This document shows, in pieces, positions 40,883 to 50,117 of a stretch of DNA of 61,141 nucleotides. Within the stretch, counting starts at the first letter, position 1. Each line of letters opens with the position of its first letter. This stretch comes from CAZYXZ01 sp964651395 (lineage in GTDB: Bacteria > Actinomycetota > Actinomycetes > BP-191). Below the pieces are notes generated by a model. It ran no database searches and was not told the DNA's origin. It saw nothing but the letters and a program-made list of their open reading frames with translations. The stretch is taken from contig CAZYXZ010000007.1 in the NCBI GenBank assembly GCA_964651395.1, positions 1 through 61,141 of the forward strand, read 5' to 3'. Made by a program: the position numbers and the translations under genes.

Positions 40883-41814
40883 CGAACGCCACGGATCTGT
40901 GCGAGCCACTCGGCTGCGGATGCGAAGTCCGTCTCCGTCGTACCTCGTGCAGCCGGGGACGGCGTACCGGTGGCGCGCGGGTACGAGCCGAGGTAGCGGA
41001 CGTCGGCGCACTTGCGCTTGAGGCCGCTCAGCGCCTCCCCGACGCGCGGTTCGGCGACGTGCCCCTCGACGTCGACGAAGAAGCAGTAGCGACCGAGCCC
41101 CGCGCCGGTCGGACGCGACTCGATCCGGGTCAGGTTCACACCGCGAACGGCGAACTCCTCGAGCAGCTCGAGCAGCGCACCGGGGTGATCGTCGGCGATG
41201 AACGCGACGACGCTGGTGAGGTCTGCCCCGGTGGGCGCGTCGGGCGGGGTGTCGTTGCGGGAGACCAGGACGAAGCGAGTCATCGCGTCGGGGTTGTCCC
41301 CGGCGCTCGGCTCGAGCACGTCGAGCCCGTACTCCGTCGCCGCAATGGGCGCACCGAGCGCGGCCAGCGGGTCGTCCGCCTCGCCGACCAGACGGGCCGC
41401 CTCCGCCGTCGATGTGGTCGCGCGGACCGGTACGCCGGGCAGGTTGGCCGCGAGCCACCGGCGACACTGCGCAGCCGCGTGCGGCATCGACAGCACCGCG
41501 GAGACCTCGTCCAGGCCGACGCCCGAGCGTGCGAGCAGCGCGATCGTGATCGGCAGGAACACCTCACGGCGTACGACGAGGTCGTCCGCGCCGAAGGCGA
41601 GCTCGTCGAGGGTGAGCATCACCGAGCCCTCGATGCTGTTCTCGAGCGGCAGCATCGCCGCGTCTGCAGCGCCGGTGCGCACCGCCTCCACCGCGTCGGT
41701 GATGGTCGGCCGCGGATCGAGCTGCGCGCCGGACGACTCGGGCAGCGTCAGCAGGGCGGCTTCCGTAAAGGTGCCCGGCGGGCCCAGGTAGGCGAGCCGG
41801 TTCCCGCCGGTCAC
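40879..41814 (-). CDS. pheA: Prephenate dehydratase
   Basis: 311 residues from GTG 41814, overlapping the DUF4446 stop. Catalytic domain has YLGPPGTFTEAAL, ENSIEGSV, and the final MTRFVLVS with Thr-Arg-Phe. The ACT regulatory domain follows (HPGALLELLEEFAVRGVNLTRI then ESRP), allowing feedback by phenylalanine. It converts prephenate to phenylpyruvate in phenylalanine synthesis. Chorismate mutase is absent, the monofunctional actinobacterial form. Confidence 0.96.
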   Translation of the reverse strand: MTGGNRLAYLGPPGTFTEAALLTLPESSGAQLDPRPTITDAVEAVRTGAADAAMLPLENSIEGSVMLTLDELAFGADDLVVRREVFLPITIALLARSGVGLDEVSAVLSMPHAAAQCRRWLAANLPGVPVRATTSTAEAARLVGEADDPLAALGAPIAATEYGLDVLEPSAGDNPDAMTRFVLVSRNDTPPDAPTGADLTSVVAFIADDHPGALLELLEEFAVRGVNLTRIESRPTGAGLGRYCFFVDVEGHVAEPRVGEALSGLKRKCADVRYLGSYPRATGTPSPAARGTTETDFASAAEWLAQIRGVR

Positions 41815-42305
41815 CCGCGGGCCGAGCGGGTCGCGAAGCCGATGACCTGCGTCTCCTCGGGAGACAGCGACACGTCGCTGCGTCCGTTCTTCACACCCTT
41901 GGCGTAGGTCCGGGTCTCCGACCGGCCGTTGATGCTGGTCAGCACCAGCCCATCGCCCGCGTCGTCGACCATCGCCAGCGAGAACGACAGGCGCCCGCCC
42001 ATGTCCGGGAAGGCGTCGTAGCGCACGACGGCCACGTGCCGGATCGCGTCGGAAAGGTCGAGCTGCACCTGCTCGAGGGTCTTCTCGATGCCGCCGACCT
42101 GACCCCGCAGCCCGGACACCTGGTCGGCGTGCCGGTTGACCGCGGTCACGAAGTCGTCGCGCTTGCTGCCGCCCTGCAGCACCTCGTACGCGCGGCGCAT
42201 CGAACGCAGCCGGACGCTGCTCGAGACGCCGAGAGCGAGACCGAGGAAACCGGTGACCGCGCCCCCGATCGCGACCAGCTCGAGGGTGTCGCTCTGGAGC
42301 AGCAC
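41811..42305 (-). CDS. DUF4446 membrane-anchored protein
   Basis: 164 residues. A short N-terminal membrane helix (ELVAIGGAVTGFLGLALGV) is followed by a helical segment and a conserved beta domain (VAVVRYDAFPDMGGRLSFSLAM, DGLVLTSINGRSETRTYAK, LSPEETQVI), the DUF4446 signature. Function unknown. Encoded before pheA-serS in many actinobacteria and translationally coupled here by GTGA. Confidence 0.85.
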   Translation of the reverse strand: MLLQSDTLELVAIGGAVTGFLGLALGVSSSVRLRSMRRAYEVLQGGSKRDDFVTAVNRHADQVSGLRGQVGGIEKTLEQVQLDLSDAIRHVAVVRYDAFPDMGGRLSFSLAMVDDAGDGLVLTSINGRSETRTYAKGVKNGRSDVSLSPEETQVIGFATRSARG

Positions 42306-42341
42306 GCGGGTCCTCTGCGGTCACGGGGGATGAGCGGCGAG

Positions 42342-42347
42342 TATAAC
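42342..42347 (+). promoter_or_regulatory. -10 element TATAAC before larB
   Basis: TATAAC, an unusually AT-rich match in this GC-rich region, 24 bp before the GTG at 42372. It lies inside the alternative longer larB frame (ATG 42330), which argues for the shorter start. Confidence 0.5.
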
Positions 42348-42371
42348 GAGGCCCACTCGAAGGGAACTCGC

Positions 42372-43136
42372 GTGGATCGGGACGAGGTACGCCGGCTGCT
42401 GGCGTCGGTAGCCGACGGCGACATGGCCGTCGACGCCGCGCTCACGCAGCTCTCGGCGCTGCCGTTGCCCGGCTTTGCCGACCTCGGCTTCGCCCGGGTC
42501 GACCAGCATCGCGCGCTGCGCACCGGCGACCCCGAGGTGGTCTACGGCGCGGGCAAGACTCCGGAGCAGGTCGTCGCGATCGTCCGGGAGCTCACGAAGG
42601 CCGGTGGGCAGCGTCCCGCCCTGGTGACCAGAGCCGGCCGCGATGTGCTCGACGCGGTGACACGTGCCTGGCCGGACGCGACCGTCGACAGCACGGCGCG
42701 CGCCGCCCGGGTCGGCGACGTCCCCGAACCGGCCGGCCTCGTGACCGTCGTCTCGGCCGGGACCTCGGACGAGCCGGTCGCCGCCGAGGCCGCCTTCGTC
42801 GCGGCGACCTTCGGCGCAGGCGTCTCGCGGATCTGCGACGTCGGCGTGGCGGGGCTGCATCGGCTCATCGCGGTGCAGGCCGAGCTCGACCGGGCCGACT
42901 GCCTCGTCGTCGTCGCCGGCATGGAGGGCGCGCTTCCGTCGGCGGTCGGCGGCCTGGTCGGCGTACCGGTCGTCGCCGTCCCCACGTCTGTCGGCTACGG
43001 CGCCTCGTACGGCGGCCTGGCCGCGCTCCTCGCGATGCTCAACTCCTGCGCGCCCGGCGTGGCCGTGTGCAACATCGACAACGGCTTCGGCGCCGGCGTG
43101 TTCGCCTCACGCGTCGCCCGGCGAGCGACTGCGTGA
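42372..43136 (+). CDS. larB: Nickel-pincer cofactor biosynthesis protein LarB
   Basis: 254 residues from GTG 42372, with AGGGA upstream and the family start VDRDEVRRLLASVADGD. The C-terminal two-thirds is PurE-like: VVSAGTSDEPVAAEAAF, VAGLHRL, VVVAGMEGALPSAVGGLV and PTSVGYGASYGG. LarB carboxylates the pyridinium ring of nicotinic acid adenine dinucleotide and cleaves the phosphoanhydride, the first step toward the nickel-pincer cofactor. Overlaps larC by GTGA. Confidence 0.93.
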   Translation: MDRDEVRRLLASVADGDMAVDAALTQLSALPLPGFADLGFARVDQHRALRTGDPEVVYGAGKTPEQVVAIVRELTKAGGQRPALVTRAGRDVLDAVTRAWPDATVDSTARAARVGDVPEPAGLVTVVSAGTSDEPVAAEAAFVAATFGAGVSRICDVGVAGLHRLIAVQAELDRADCLVVVAGMEGALPSAVGGLVGVPVVAVPTSVGYGASYGGLAALLAMLNSCAPGVAVCNIDNGFGAGVFASRVARRATA

Positions 43137-44344
43137 CGCGCATCGGCTGGTTCCACTGCCTGGCCGGCGCCTCCGGTGACATGGTGCTCGGCGCGCTGGT
43201 GGACGCCGGGGTGCCGCTCGAGACGTTGCAGGACGCGGTCGACGCGGTCGGCGTCGAGGCCACGAAGCTGGAGGCGGAGCCGGTCGAGCGACATGGGCTC
43301 GGGGCGACCAAGGTCACCGTGCGCGTGACGCGCTCGAGCGTCGTCCGCACGTGGCCGCACATCCGCGGCCTGATCGAGCAGGCAGACCTCGCCGAGCCGG
43401 TCCGCCGGGTCGCGCTCGACGTCTTCGGCAGGCTGGCCGCCGCGGAGGCCGCGGTGCACCACACGAACCCCGACCTCGTGCACTTCCACGAGATCGGCGG
43501 CCTCGACGCGATCGCCGACATCGTGGGCGCCGCCGCGGGGCTGCACGCCCTCGGCCTGGACGAGGTGCACGCATCCGCGGTCGCGACCGGCCTCGGCATG
43601 ACGCGCGGGGACCACGGCCTGCTGCCGATCCCGACGCCCGCGGTGGTGCACCTGCTCGAAGGAGCGCCGATCTACTCCGGCGGCGTCGCTCATGAGCTGT
43701 GCACCCCAACCGGCGCAGCGCTCCTCGCCGCCACCGTGCGCACCTGGGGAGAGCTGCCCACGCTCGTGGTCGAGCGGGTCGGCATGGGCGCGGGCGACCG
43801 GGACCTGGACGAGCTGCCCAACGTGCTGCGCCTGGTCGTCGGTAGCGCTCTGCCGGTCGCGGGCGCGGGTCTCGCCGCGTCGTCGACGGACGCCTCCATC
43901 GTCGTGAGCGCCAACGTCGACGACCTCGACCCTCGGCTGTGGCCGGGTGTCATCACCGCGCTCATGAGCGCAGGAGCCGTCGACGCCTGGCTGACCCCGA
44001 TCCACATGAAGAAGGGCCGCCCGGCGGTCGAGGTGTCCGCGCTGACCGCGCCAAGCACCGTCGACGCGGTGCGCGGCGTGCTGTTCCGCGAGACGTCGAC
44101 CATCGGCGTGCGCGAGCACGCAGTGGCGAAGCACGTACTGGACCGGGCGGTCGTGACCGTTGCCGTCGCGGGCGGGGACGTGCGCGTGAAGGTGGCGCGG
44201 CTGGGCGGCCGCGTCGTCAACGCCGTTCCGGAGTTCGAGGACGTGGCGGCACTGGCCGCGAGGGAGGGCCGGCCGGTGAAGGACGTCCTCGCCGCCGCCA
44301 ACGCCGCCGCGCAGCTGCTGCGCGACGACGACGAGTCGAGCTGA
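43133..44344 (+). CDS. larC: Nickel-pincer cofactor nickel-insertion protein LarC
   Basis: 403 residues from GTG 43133. The N-terminal part has CLAGASGDMVLGAL and VHFHEIGGLDAIADIVGAA; the C-terminal part SANVDDLDPRLWPGVI, LTPIHMKKGRPAVEVS and VREHAV. LarC inserts nickel with CTP. In some species larC is read as two pieces joined by a frameshift; here it is one continuous frame. The sulfur-transfer enzyme LarE and a LarA racemase are not encoded in the window. Confidence 0.93.
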   Translation: MTRIGWFHCLAGASGDMVLGALVDAGVPLETLQDAVDAVGVEATKLEAEPVERHGLGATKVTVRVTRSSVVRTWPHIRGLIEQADLAEPVRRVALDVFGRLAAAEAAVHHTNPDLVHFHEIGGLDAIADIVGAAAGLHALGLDEVHASAVATGLGMTRGDHGLLPIPTPAVVHLLEGAPIYSGGVAHELCTPTGAALLAATVRTWGELPTLVVERVGMGAGDRDLDELPNVLRLVVGSALPVAGAGLAASSTDASIVVSANVDDLDPRLWPGVITALMSAGAVDAWLTPIHMKKGRPAVEVSALTAPSTVDAVRGVLFRETSTIGVREHAVAKHVLDRAVVTVAVAGGDVRVKVARLGGRVVNAVPEFEDVAALAAREGRPVKDVLAAANAAAQLLRDDDESS

Positions 44345-45447
44345 TGACCGCGCTGAGGTGGGTCGGCTTCGCCGCGGGCGTCGCCCTCGCCCTGTTCACG
44401 TGGTCGAGTGTCATCCGCACGCTGGTCGTGCCGCGCGCCACCTCGTCGTGGCTCGCCCGCAACGTGGCCGTGCTGGTCCGGCGCCCCATCCTCGCGCTGG
44501 CCCGCCAGACCGACGACTACGAGGTCCGCGACCGGCTCCTCGCCCCGCTGCCACCGGTCGTGCTGCTCATGCAGCTGATCTCCTGGATCAGCCTGTTCAT
44601 CCTGGCGTTCGCATTGATGCTCTGGCCGACGCTGCACAGCTTCCCGCAGTCGCTGAAGGCCAGCGGCTCCGACATCTTCACCCTCGGCTACGTCCCCGCG
44701 ACCGGCCTCGGCGCGACCGTGGTCTCCTTCCTCGCCGGAGCGAGCGGGGTCGTCGTCATCGCGCTGCAGGTCGGCTACCTGCCCACCATCTACGGCGCGT
44801 TCAACCGCCGTGAGACGCTCGTCACGCTGTTGCAGAGCCGCGCCGGCGAGCCTGCCTGGGGGCCGGAGCTGCTGGCGCGCCACCAGATCGTCGGCAGCAT
44901 CGGCAACCTGCCGGGCTTCTACGCCGACTGGGAGCGCTGGGCCGCCGACGTCACGGAGTCCCACACGAACTACCCGGCGCTCATCTTCTTCCGCTCGCCG
45001 CACCCGCGGCGCAACTGGGTGGTCGGGCTGCTCGCCGTCCTCGACTCGGCCGCCATCTACCTCGCGGCCTGTCCGACGACCGCGCCGCTGGAGGCGCGGA
45101 TGTGCCTGCGGATGGGCTTCACCTGCCTGCGCGACATCGCGAAGGTGCTGCGCATCGACTTCGACGAAGACCCGCGCCCGGACGCGTCGATCCAGCTCAC
45201 GTACGAGGAGTTCGAGGCCGGCATCGCCCGGCTCACCGCGGTCGGCTTCGAGATGGAGCGCAGCGCGGAGGAGGCGTGGCCGCACTTCCGGGGTTGGCGG
45301 GTCAACTACGAGCCGCAGGCCTACGCCATCGCACGCGCGGTCGACGCCGTCCCGTCGCTGTGGAGCGGCACCCGGTGGCGCTCGCTGCCGCCGATCTCAC
45401 CGATCCGCCCGCCCAACCGCACGCCGGAGCAGCCGCACGGCCGCTAG
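44344..45447 (+). CDS. Pore-loop-like membrane protein, actinobacterial hypothetical
   Basis: 367 residues; ATG shares a base with the larC stop. Membrane helices at about 5-25, 70-94 and 122-146. Between the second and third is SDIFTLGYVPATG, similar to the pore region of two-helix potassium channels (T-x-G-Y/F), followed by YLPTIYGAFNRRETLV, a conserved segment seen in this actinobacterial family. The canonical GYG filter is missing, so ion conduction is doubtful. The C-terminal 200 residues are a cytosolic helical domain (LLARHQIVGSIGNLPGFYADWE). Function unknown; proximity to larBC may be incidental. Confidence 0.72.
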   Translation: MTALRWVGFAAGVALALFTWSSVIRTLVVPRATSSWLARNVAVLVRRPILALARQTDDYEVRDRLLAPLPPVVLLMQLISWISLFILAFALMLWPTLHSFPQSLKASGSDIFTLGYVPATGLGATVVSFLAGASGVVVIALQVGYLPTIYGAFNRRETLVTLLQSRAGEPAWGPELLARHQIVGSIGNLPGFYADWERWAADVTESHTNYPALIFFRSPHPRRNWVVGLLAVLDSAAIYLAACPTTAPLEARMCLRMGFTCLRDIAKVLRIDFDEDPRPDASIQLTYEEFEAGIARLTAVGFEMERSAEEAWPHFRGWRVNYEPQAYAIARAVDAVPSLWSGTRWRSLPPISPIRPPNRTPEQPHGR

Positions 45448-45454
45448 CCGCTGC

Positions 45455-46891
45455 TCAGCTCGGTCGCTGCAGCACGAGGTAGCCGTTGACCTTGTAGCGC
45501 ACCACCCAGCCGTCGCGGAGCAGGTCGTGCACCACCTTGCGCGGCTCGGCGATCGACTTGAACGGGTACTCCAGTCGTGCGAAGTCGGCGATCACCCAGT
45601 CCTGGCCGTAGTCCTTGCCGTCGAAGAGGACGACGTAGGCGCGCGGAGTCAGGTGCGGCGCGATCCGGTTGGTCGACGCGACGAACGCACCGTCCGGGAT
45701 GAGCCGCATCGCGCCGTACGCCGCCCGGGACCTCGGGCCGGAGCTCCAGAAACCCGGTGTGGCCATCTCGTGGAACGCGAACCGGCCGCACAGCACGACT
45801 GCGACCGCGAACCATGCGATCGCCACGCGATGGGAGACCCGCGCGCGGACCGGCTCCGGCTCACCGCTGCGCGCGAGCCACCGGCGCAGCCCGTCGACCG
45901 CACCCAGGAACAGGATCGGCATGAGCACCGCGTTGTAGTGGAAGCCGGTGACCCAGTGGTTGCGGTTGCTGGAGAACAGCCGTTCGGCCAGCAGCGGCAC
46001 GGACAGCACGATGATCGGCGACAGCAGCGCGAGGAACGTCGTCGGCGCGAACAACCACAGCAGCAGTGACCGCTTCACCGGCGGGCTCAGCGCGATCTCG
46101 AGCGAGCGCCACGGATGACGGACGAGGAACCACAGCGCGGACGGCAGGTCCGGACCTAGCGCGTTGTAGTTCCAGTAGGCGAACTGCGCGCCGTCCGCGA
46201 AGTGGGGGATCAGCACCTTGGTGATGACCTCGTAGCCCGCGATGCCCACCACGCCGAGCACCGCCCCCAGCCGCCGCCGACCGATCAGCGCGACGTAGAT
46301 GCCGAACGCGACGACGAGAAGCGCCAGGTCCTCCTTCACGAGCAGCAGGAGCAGCACCAACACCGTGGCCATCCGCCAGCGCTCGGCCTGTATGCGCTCC
46401 AGCGCCCACGCGGTGAGCGGCACGGCGAACGCGAGCTCGTGCACGTCGAAGCCCACCATCGACTGCAGGCCCCATGACAGGCCGTACGCCGCGGCAACCC
46501 AGGTGGCCGGTCGCATCCCCAGTGCACGACGGGTGAACAGCCACACCGCCGGGACGGAAAGCGCGAGCAGCACCGCCTGCGCGATCTGCAGCATCCGCGG
46601 GTCGTCCCACACCCAGTAGAGCGGCGTGAGCAGCATGAGAACCGGATGGAAGTGGTCGCCGAGCAGGTGCAGACCCGGCGCCTTGAGGGGCACGATCGGC
46701 GCCCGGAAGTGCGCGTAGCCGCGGATCGCCTGGTCGAAGATCCCGAGGTCGTAGGCGGCCGTCCGCACGAGCCGGTGCAGCTGGACGGCGTAGGCGGTGT
46801 AGAGGGCAGCGAACCCGCCGGACATCACCCAGACGTGCCGCGGCGGTCGCGCGGCAGATGTCGCCGCCTCACGCTCAGGCAAGAATGACAC
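45455..46891 (-). CDS. DUF2079 multi-pass membrane protein
   Basis: 478 residues with about ten hydrophobic helices. The family signature YDLGIFDQAIRGYAHFR occurs after the first helix, with LLGDHFHPVLMLLTPLYWVW next. DUF2079 proteins resemble GT-C glycosyltransferases (an Asp/Glu near the first loop) and probably use polyprenyl-linked sugars, but activity is unproved. The last 100 residues are soluble (VVLFDGKDYGQDWVIADF). It diverges from the lytic transglycosylase gene. Confidence 0.82.
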   Translation of the reverse strand: MSFLPEREAATSAARPPRHVWVMSGGFAALYTAYAVQLHRLVRTAAYDLGIFDQAIRGYAHFRAPIVPLKAPGLHLLGDHFHPVLMLLTPLYWVWDDPRMLQIAQAVLLALSVPAVWLFTRRALGMRPATWVAAAYGLSWGLQSMVGFDVHELAFAVPLTAWALERIQAERWRMATVLVLLLLLVKEDLALLVVAFGIYVALIGRRRLGAVLGVVGIAGYEVITKVLIPHFADGAQFAYWNYNALGPDLPSALWFLVRHPWRSLEIALSPPVKRSLLLWLFAPTTFLALLSPIIVLSVPLLAERLFSSNRNHWVTGFHYNAVLMPILFLGAVDGLRRWLARSGEPEPVRARVSHRVAIAWFAVAVVLCGRFAFHEMATPGFWSSGPRSRAAYGAMRLIPDGAFVASTNRIAPHLTPRAYVVLFDGKDYGQDWVIADFARLEYPFKSIAEPRKVVHDLLRDGWVVRYKVNGYLVLQRPS

Positions 46892-46951
46892 TTCCGTAAT
46901 TCGGCGGATTCGGGCAGGAACGCACCTTATCCGGAGCGAACACCCGGGCTC

Positions 46952-48670
46952 ATGCGTCTACGCCCGGTGCTCGGCTGCGCGCTGCTCGTAACCACCTTTC
47001 TCGCACTTCCGGCGACCGCTGGAAGCTGCTCGAGCGCCCGTTCCGTCCGCGGCCACAACCCCGGCTACGCCGCCGTGGCGCGCGAGATCGACGCCGCCGC
47101 CGGGCGCCACCAGGTCCCCCCGCCGATGCTCAAGGCGATCGCCTGGAAGGAGTCCGGCTGGGGGCAGTTCTTCTCCGACGGCCGGGCGAAGGTCAGTGGC
47201 GGCTGCGGCATCGGGATCATGCAGATCACCGGGGGTAACTACGACAAGCGCCGCCTCGCCGCGGACTACCGCTACAACATCGACATCGGCGCGCAGGTGC
47301 TCGCGGGCAAGGCCAAGGCGTCCGCCGGCAACGTGCCCGCACACCTCGGCGCCGACGAGCCGCGAGTCCTCGAGAACTGGTACCGGGCCGCGTACCGCTA
47401 CAACGGCTCCGGCCTGCGAGCTGAGCGCTACGCCGACGCCGTCTTCTCGCTGATGCGCACCCCGCCCAGCGGCATCGCGCCGTACGCACCGGCCGTGCCG
47501 GTGACCAGCCCGAAGAGCGCGCTGCGCGGCTACCGGCCGACCGCGGGGCACTCCTACGTCGCGGGCGGCGACGGCACATGGCGTTCCTCGATCGGCACGA
47601 CGCGGCACGCGACGCTCCGCGCGGACTACCTCGCGCTCAGCCCGAGCATCACACCTGGACGCGAGGTGGAGACCGACCAGCAGCTGACGATGACGCTGTC
47701 GGTCCGCAACGTGGGCTGGGCCACGTGGCAGCCGGACCGGGTGGGCATCAGCACGTACCCGCTCGGCCGCGAGAGCCGGCTCGCACACGAGAGCTGGCCC
47801 TCGGCCAGCCGCCCGACCGGGCTGTCGGCGGCGGTGCCACCGGGAGCGCTGGCAAGGTTCAGCTTCCCGGCGCGCGTGGGACCCGTGAGCAGCCAGACCA
47901 CGGTCAACGAGGAGTTCGTGCCGCTGTTCGACGGCCAGCCGGTGCTGTCCGGCCGGGCCGGCTCCATCTGGGTCATCGACCCCGCCGCGACGCCGACCGC
48001 GGCCATCACGAGCGCGCCGGAGTTCGTCACCGACGCGGGCACCGGCTCCGAGGTGACGATCGGCCTGACCGCCGCCGACCCGATGCCCGGCTCCGGCCTG
48101 GACCGGGTCGAGCTCACCTCTCGAAGCTGCGCCACGTGCGTGTGGGGCCCCGCCCGCTCCGTCGTCGGCGGGTCCGTGACCATGACGCTGGGCGAGCCCG
48201 GCGCGTACGACGTGCGCGTTCGTGCGGTGGACCGGGCCGGGCACATGAGCCCTTGGTCCGCGGTGCACACCGTGATCGTGCCGTTCGACAACGTTCGCCG
48301 CGAGGTCAAGTACGGCCTCGGGTGGCTCAGCACGCAGGCCAGCGACTCGTGGCTCGGCACGGTGCACACGACGGACAAGCGCGGCGCCACGGTCGAGCTC
48401 AGCGCGACCGGCACGCGCTTCGCCGTCATCGGCGCCCGCGGCCCGGAGATCGCCGCCTTCACCGTCTACGTCGACGGCGCTCCGGTGGCCTTCGTCGACC
48501 CGTCGTCCGGGTCGGCGGCCAACCGCCGCGTCCTTTGGGACACCGAGCTCTCCTACGGCAGGCACACGATCAGGGTGGTCGTGGGTGTGCCGACCGACGT
48601 GAGCGGCTACCTGACGCCGAGCAGCTCCGCGGCGCGCACGGCAGTCATCGACGCGATCGCCGGCGCCTAG
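46952..48670 (+). CDS. Secreted lytic-transglycosylase-like protein with Ig-like domains
   Basis: 572 residues. Signal peptide 1-23. Residues about 35-165 are an SLT-like domain: PPMLKAIAWKESGWGQFF (catalytic Glu), GGCGIGIMQITGG and AYRYNGSG. After it comes a linker, then an Ig-like domain similar to the NBR1-type (VRNVGWATWQPDRVGIST), a further beta domain with paired Cys (RSCATCVWG) and a C-terminal jelly-roll-like domain (FAVIGARGPEIAAFTVYVDG). It should cleave peptidoglycan, with the beta domains binding wall polymer. It shares CTAG with the convergent bcp gene. Confidence 0.85.
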   Translation: MRLRPVLGCALLVTTFLALPATAGSCSSARSVRGHNPGYAAVAREIDAAAGRHQVPPPMLKAIAWKESGWGQFFSDGRAKVSGGCGIGIMQITGGNYDKRRLAADYRYNIDIGAQVLAGKAKASAGNVPAHLGADEPRVLENWYRAAYRYNGSGLRAERYADAVFSLMRTPPSGIAPYAPAVPVTSPKSALRGYRPTAGHSYVAGGDGTWRSSIGTTRHATLRADYLALSPSITPGREVETDQQLTMTLSVRNVGWATWQPDRVGISTYPLGRESRLAHESWPSASRPTGLSAAVPPGALARFSFPARVGPVSSQTTVNEEFVPLFDGQPVLSGRAGSIWVIDPAATPTAAITSAPEFVTDAGTGSEVTIGLTAADPMPGSGLDRVELTSRSCATCVWGPARSVVGGSVTMTLGEPGAYDVRVRAVDRAGHMSPWSAVHTVIVPFDNVRREVKYGLGWLSTQASDSWLGTVHTTDKRGATVELSATGTRFAVIGARGPEIAAFTVYVDGAPVAFVDPSSGSAANRRVLWDTELSYGRHTIRVVVGVPTDVSGYLTPSSSAARTAVIDAIAGA

Positions 48671-49119
48671 CTCTTCCGCAGGTAGTCCAGCGCCTTGTCG
48701 GCGTGCGCGTTCATGTTCATCTCGCTCTTGACCGTCTCGAGGACGCGACGGTCCTGGCCGATCACGAAGGTCGCACGCTTCACCGGCGACAGGCCGAGCA
48801 TCCCGCCGCGTACGCCGAACAGGTCCGCAATCGCCCGGTCGGGGTCGGCCAGCAGCGGGTAGCCGAGCGTGTGCTTGTCACGGAACCGCGCCTGCTTGTC
48901 CGCCTCGTCGGGGCTGATGCCGACCGGTGTCGCAGCGAGCTCCGCGAACTCCGCGGCCAGGTCGCGGAAGTGGCAGCTCTCCACCGTGCAGCCTGCGGTC
49001 ATCGCGGCCGGGTAGAAGAACAGCACGACCGGACCTTCCCCGAGGTAGTCGGAAAGACGAACCGATGCGCCCGTGTGGTCGACAGCGGTGAAGTCATCGA
49101 CGACGTCGCCGACCTTCAC
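48667..49119 (-). CDS. bcp: Bcp/PrxQ-type peroxiredoxin
   Basis: 150 residues from GTG 49119, overlapping the SDR stop. Peroxidatic and resolving Cys in the close PrxQ arrangement: TAGCTVESCHFRD. Preceded by VVLFFYPAA, and SPDEADKQARFRDKHTL and GVRGGMLGL follow. It reduces peroxides with thioredoxin as donor. Translationally coupled to the SDR gene. Confidence 0.93.
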   Translation of the reverse strand: MKVGDVVDDFTAVDHTGASVRLSDYLGEGPVVLFFYPAAMTAGCTVESCHFRDLAAEFAELAATPVGISPDEADKQARFRDKHTLGYPLLADPDRAIADLFGVRGGMLGLSPVKRATFVIGQDRRVLETVKSEMNMNAHADKALDYLRKS

Positions 49120-50009
49120 GCCCGTTCGGTCATCGAGTAGTGCAGCTTCCCCATCATGTTCTCGGCGCCCGGAACGATCCCGCTCTCGTCGAAGAGCGAG
49201 TCCACGCGGTCCACCAGCTCGGCCGGCGCCCACTGGCTGCCGCCCTTGACGATCTCCGCGGCGCACGTGAACGGCCGGTACAGCTCGACGACGTCGCCCT
49301 GCACGCCGAAGACCTTGCCGCTGATGTGCGACGCGGCGTCGCTGCACAGGAAGACGGCCATCGGCGCGATGTTGTCCGGGTGCCAGAAGTCGAAGCCCTC
49401 CGGTACGTCGAGCTGGCCGTAGGCGCCCTCTGTCATGCGCGTGCGCGCGGCGGGCGACACCGCGTTGACCGTGACGCCGGCTCTCGCCATCTCCTGCGCG
49501 AGGATCGCCGTGAACGCGGCGATGCCGGCCTTCGCGGCGCCGTAGTTGGCCTGGCCGAAGTTGCCGAGCAGGCCGGAGGTCGACGTCGTGCAGACGATGT
49601 GGCCGGGCCGGCCCGACTCCTTCCAGTACCCGCACGCGAAGTGCGCCGGGGCGTAGTGGCCCTTGAGGTGGACCTTCACGACCGCGTCCCACTCGGCCTC
49701 GGTCATCTTCACCAAGGTGCGGTCGCGCACGATGCCCGCGTTGAGGATCAGCGCGTCCAGCGCGCCGTACTCGTCGATCGCCGTACGGACGAGGCGTTCC
49801 GCGCCGGCCATGTCGGAACAGTCGTCGGCGTTGGCTGTCGCCTGGCCGCCGGCCGCCTCGATCTCCGCGACGACGGCGGCCCCCGCGTCGGCGTCGAGCT
49901 CGTTGACCACGACCGCTGCGCCTTCCTTGGCGAGCAGCAGCGCCTCGCCGCGGCCGATGCCGCGGCCCCCACCCGTGACGATCGCGACCTTGCCGTCCAT
50001 GAGTCCCAT
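49116..50009 (-). CDS. Short-chain dehydrogenase (hydroxyacyl-CoA dehydrogenase-like)
   Basis: 297 residues. TGGGRGIGRGEALLLAKEG, NAGIVRDRTLVKM, Ser in TSTSGLLGNFGQ and Tyr-x3-Lys in ANYGAAKAGIAAF. These features match the FabG-like group close to the dehydrogenase part of peroxisomal multifunctional enzymes (NAGI-x-RDRTL-x-KM). The C-terminal 50 residues extend the usual length. Likely acts on 3-hydroxyacyl-CoA or a related keto acid. Probably an operon with bcp. Confidence 0.87.
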   Translation of the reverse strand: MGLMDGKVAIVTGGGRGIGRGEALLLAKEGAAVVVNELDADAGAAVVAEIEAAGGQATANADDCSDMAGAERLVRTAIDEYGALDALILNAGIVRDRTLVKMTEAEWDAVVKVHLKGHYAPAHFACGYWKESGRPGHIVCTTSTSGLLGNFGQANYGAAKAGIAAFTAILAQEMARAGVTVNAVSPAARTRMTEGAYGQLDVPEGFDFWHPDNIAPMAVFLCSDAASHISGKVFGVQGDVVELYRPFTCAAEIVKGGSQWAPAELVDRVDSLFDESGIVPGAENMMGKLHYSMTERA

Positions 50010-50117
50010 GCGGAGGGAATCTAGTGCGCCGCGGCAGACGCTGTTCGCCAGTTAGACATCGCGAGAAGTCGGGCATGACAGGAGGCATCGCTCCCGACTG
50101 ACCCCGAGGAGTCACCC

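Noticed and set aside
42330..42371. Longer larB start at ATG 42330
   Set aside because: The -10 element TATAAC (42342-42347) lies inside this extension, and the GTG at 42372 gives the family-typical N-terminus with a ribosome-binding site.
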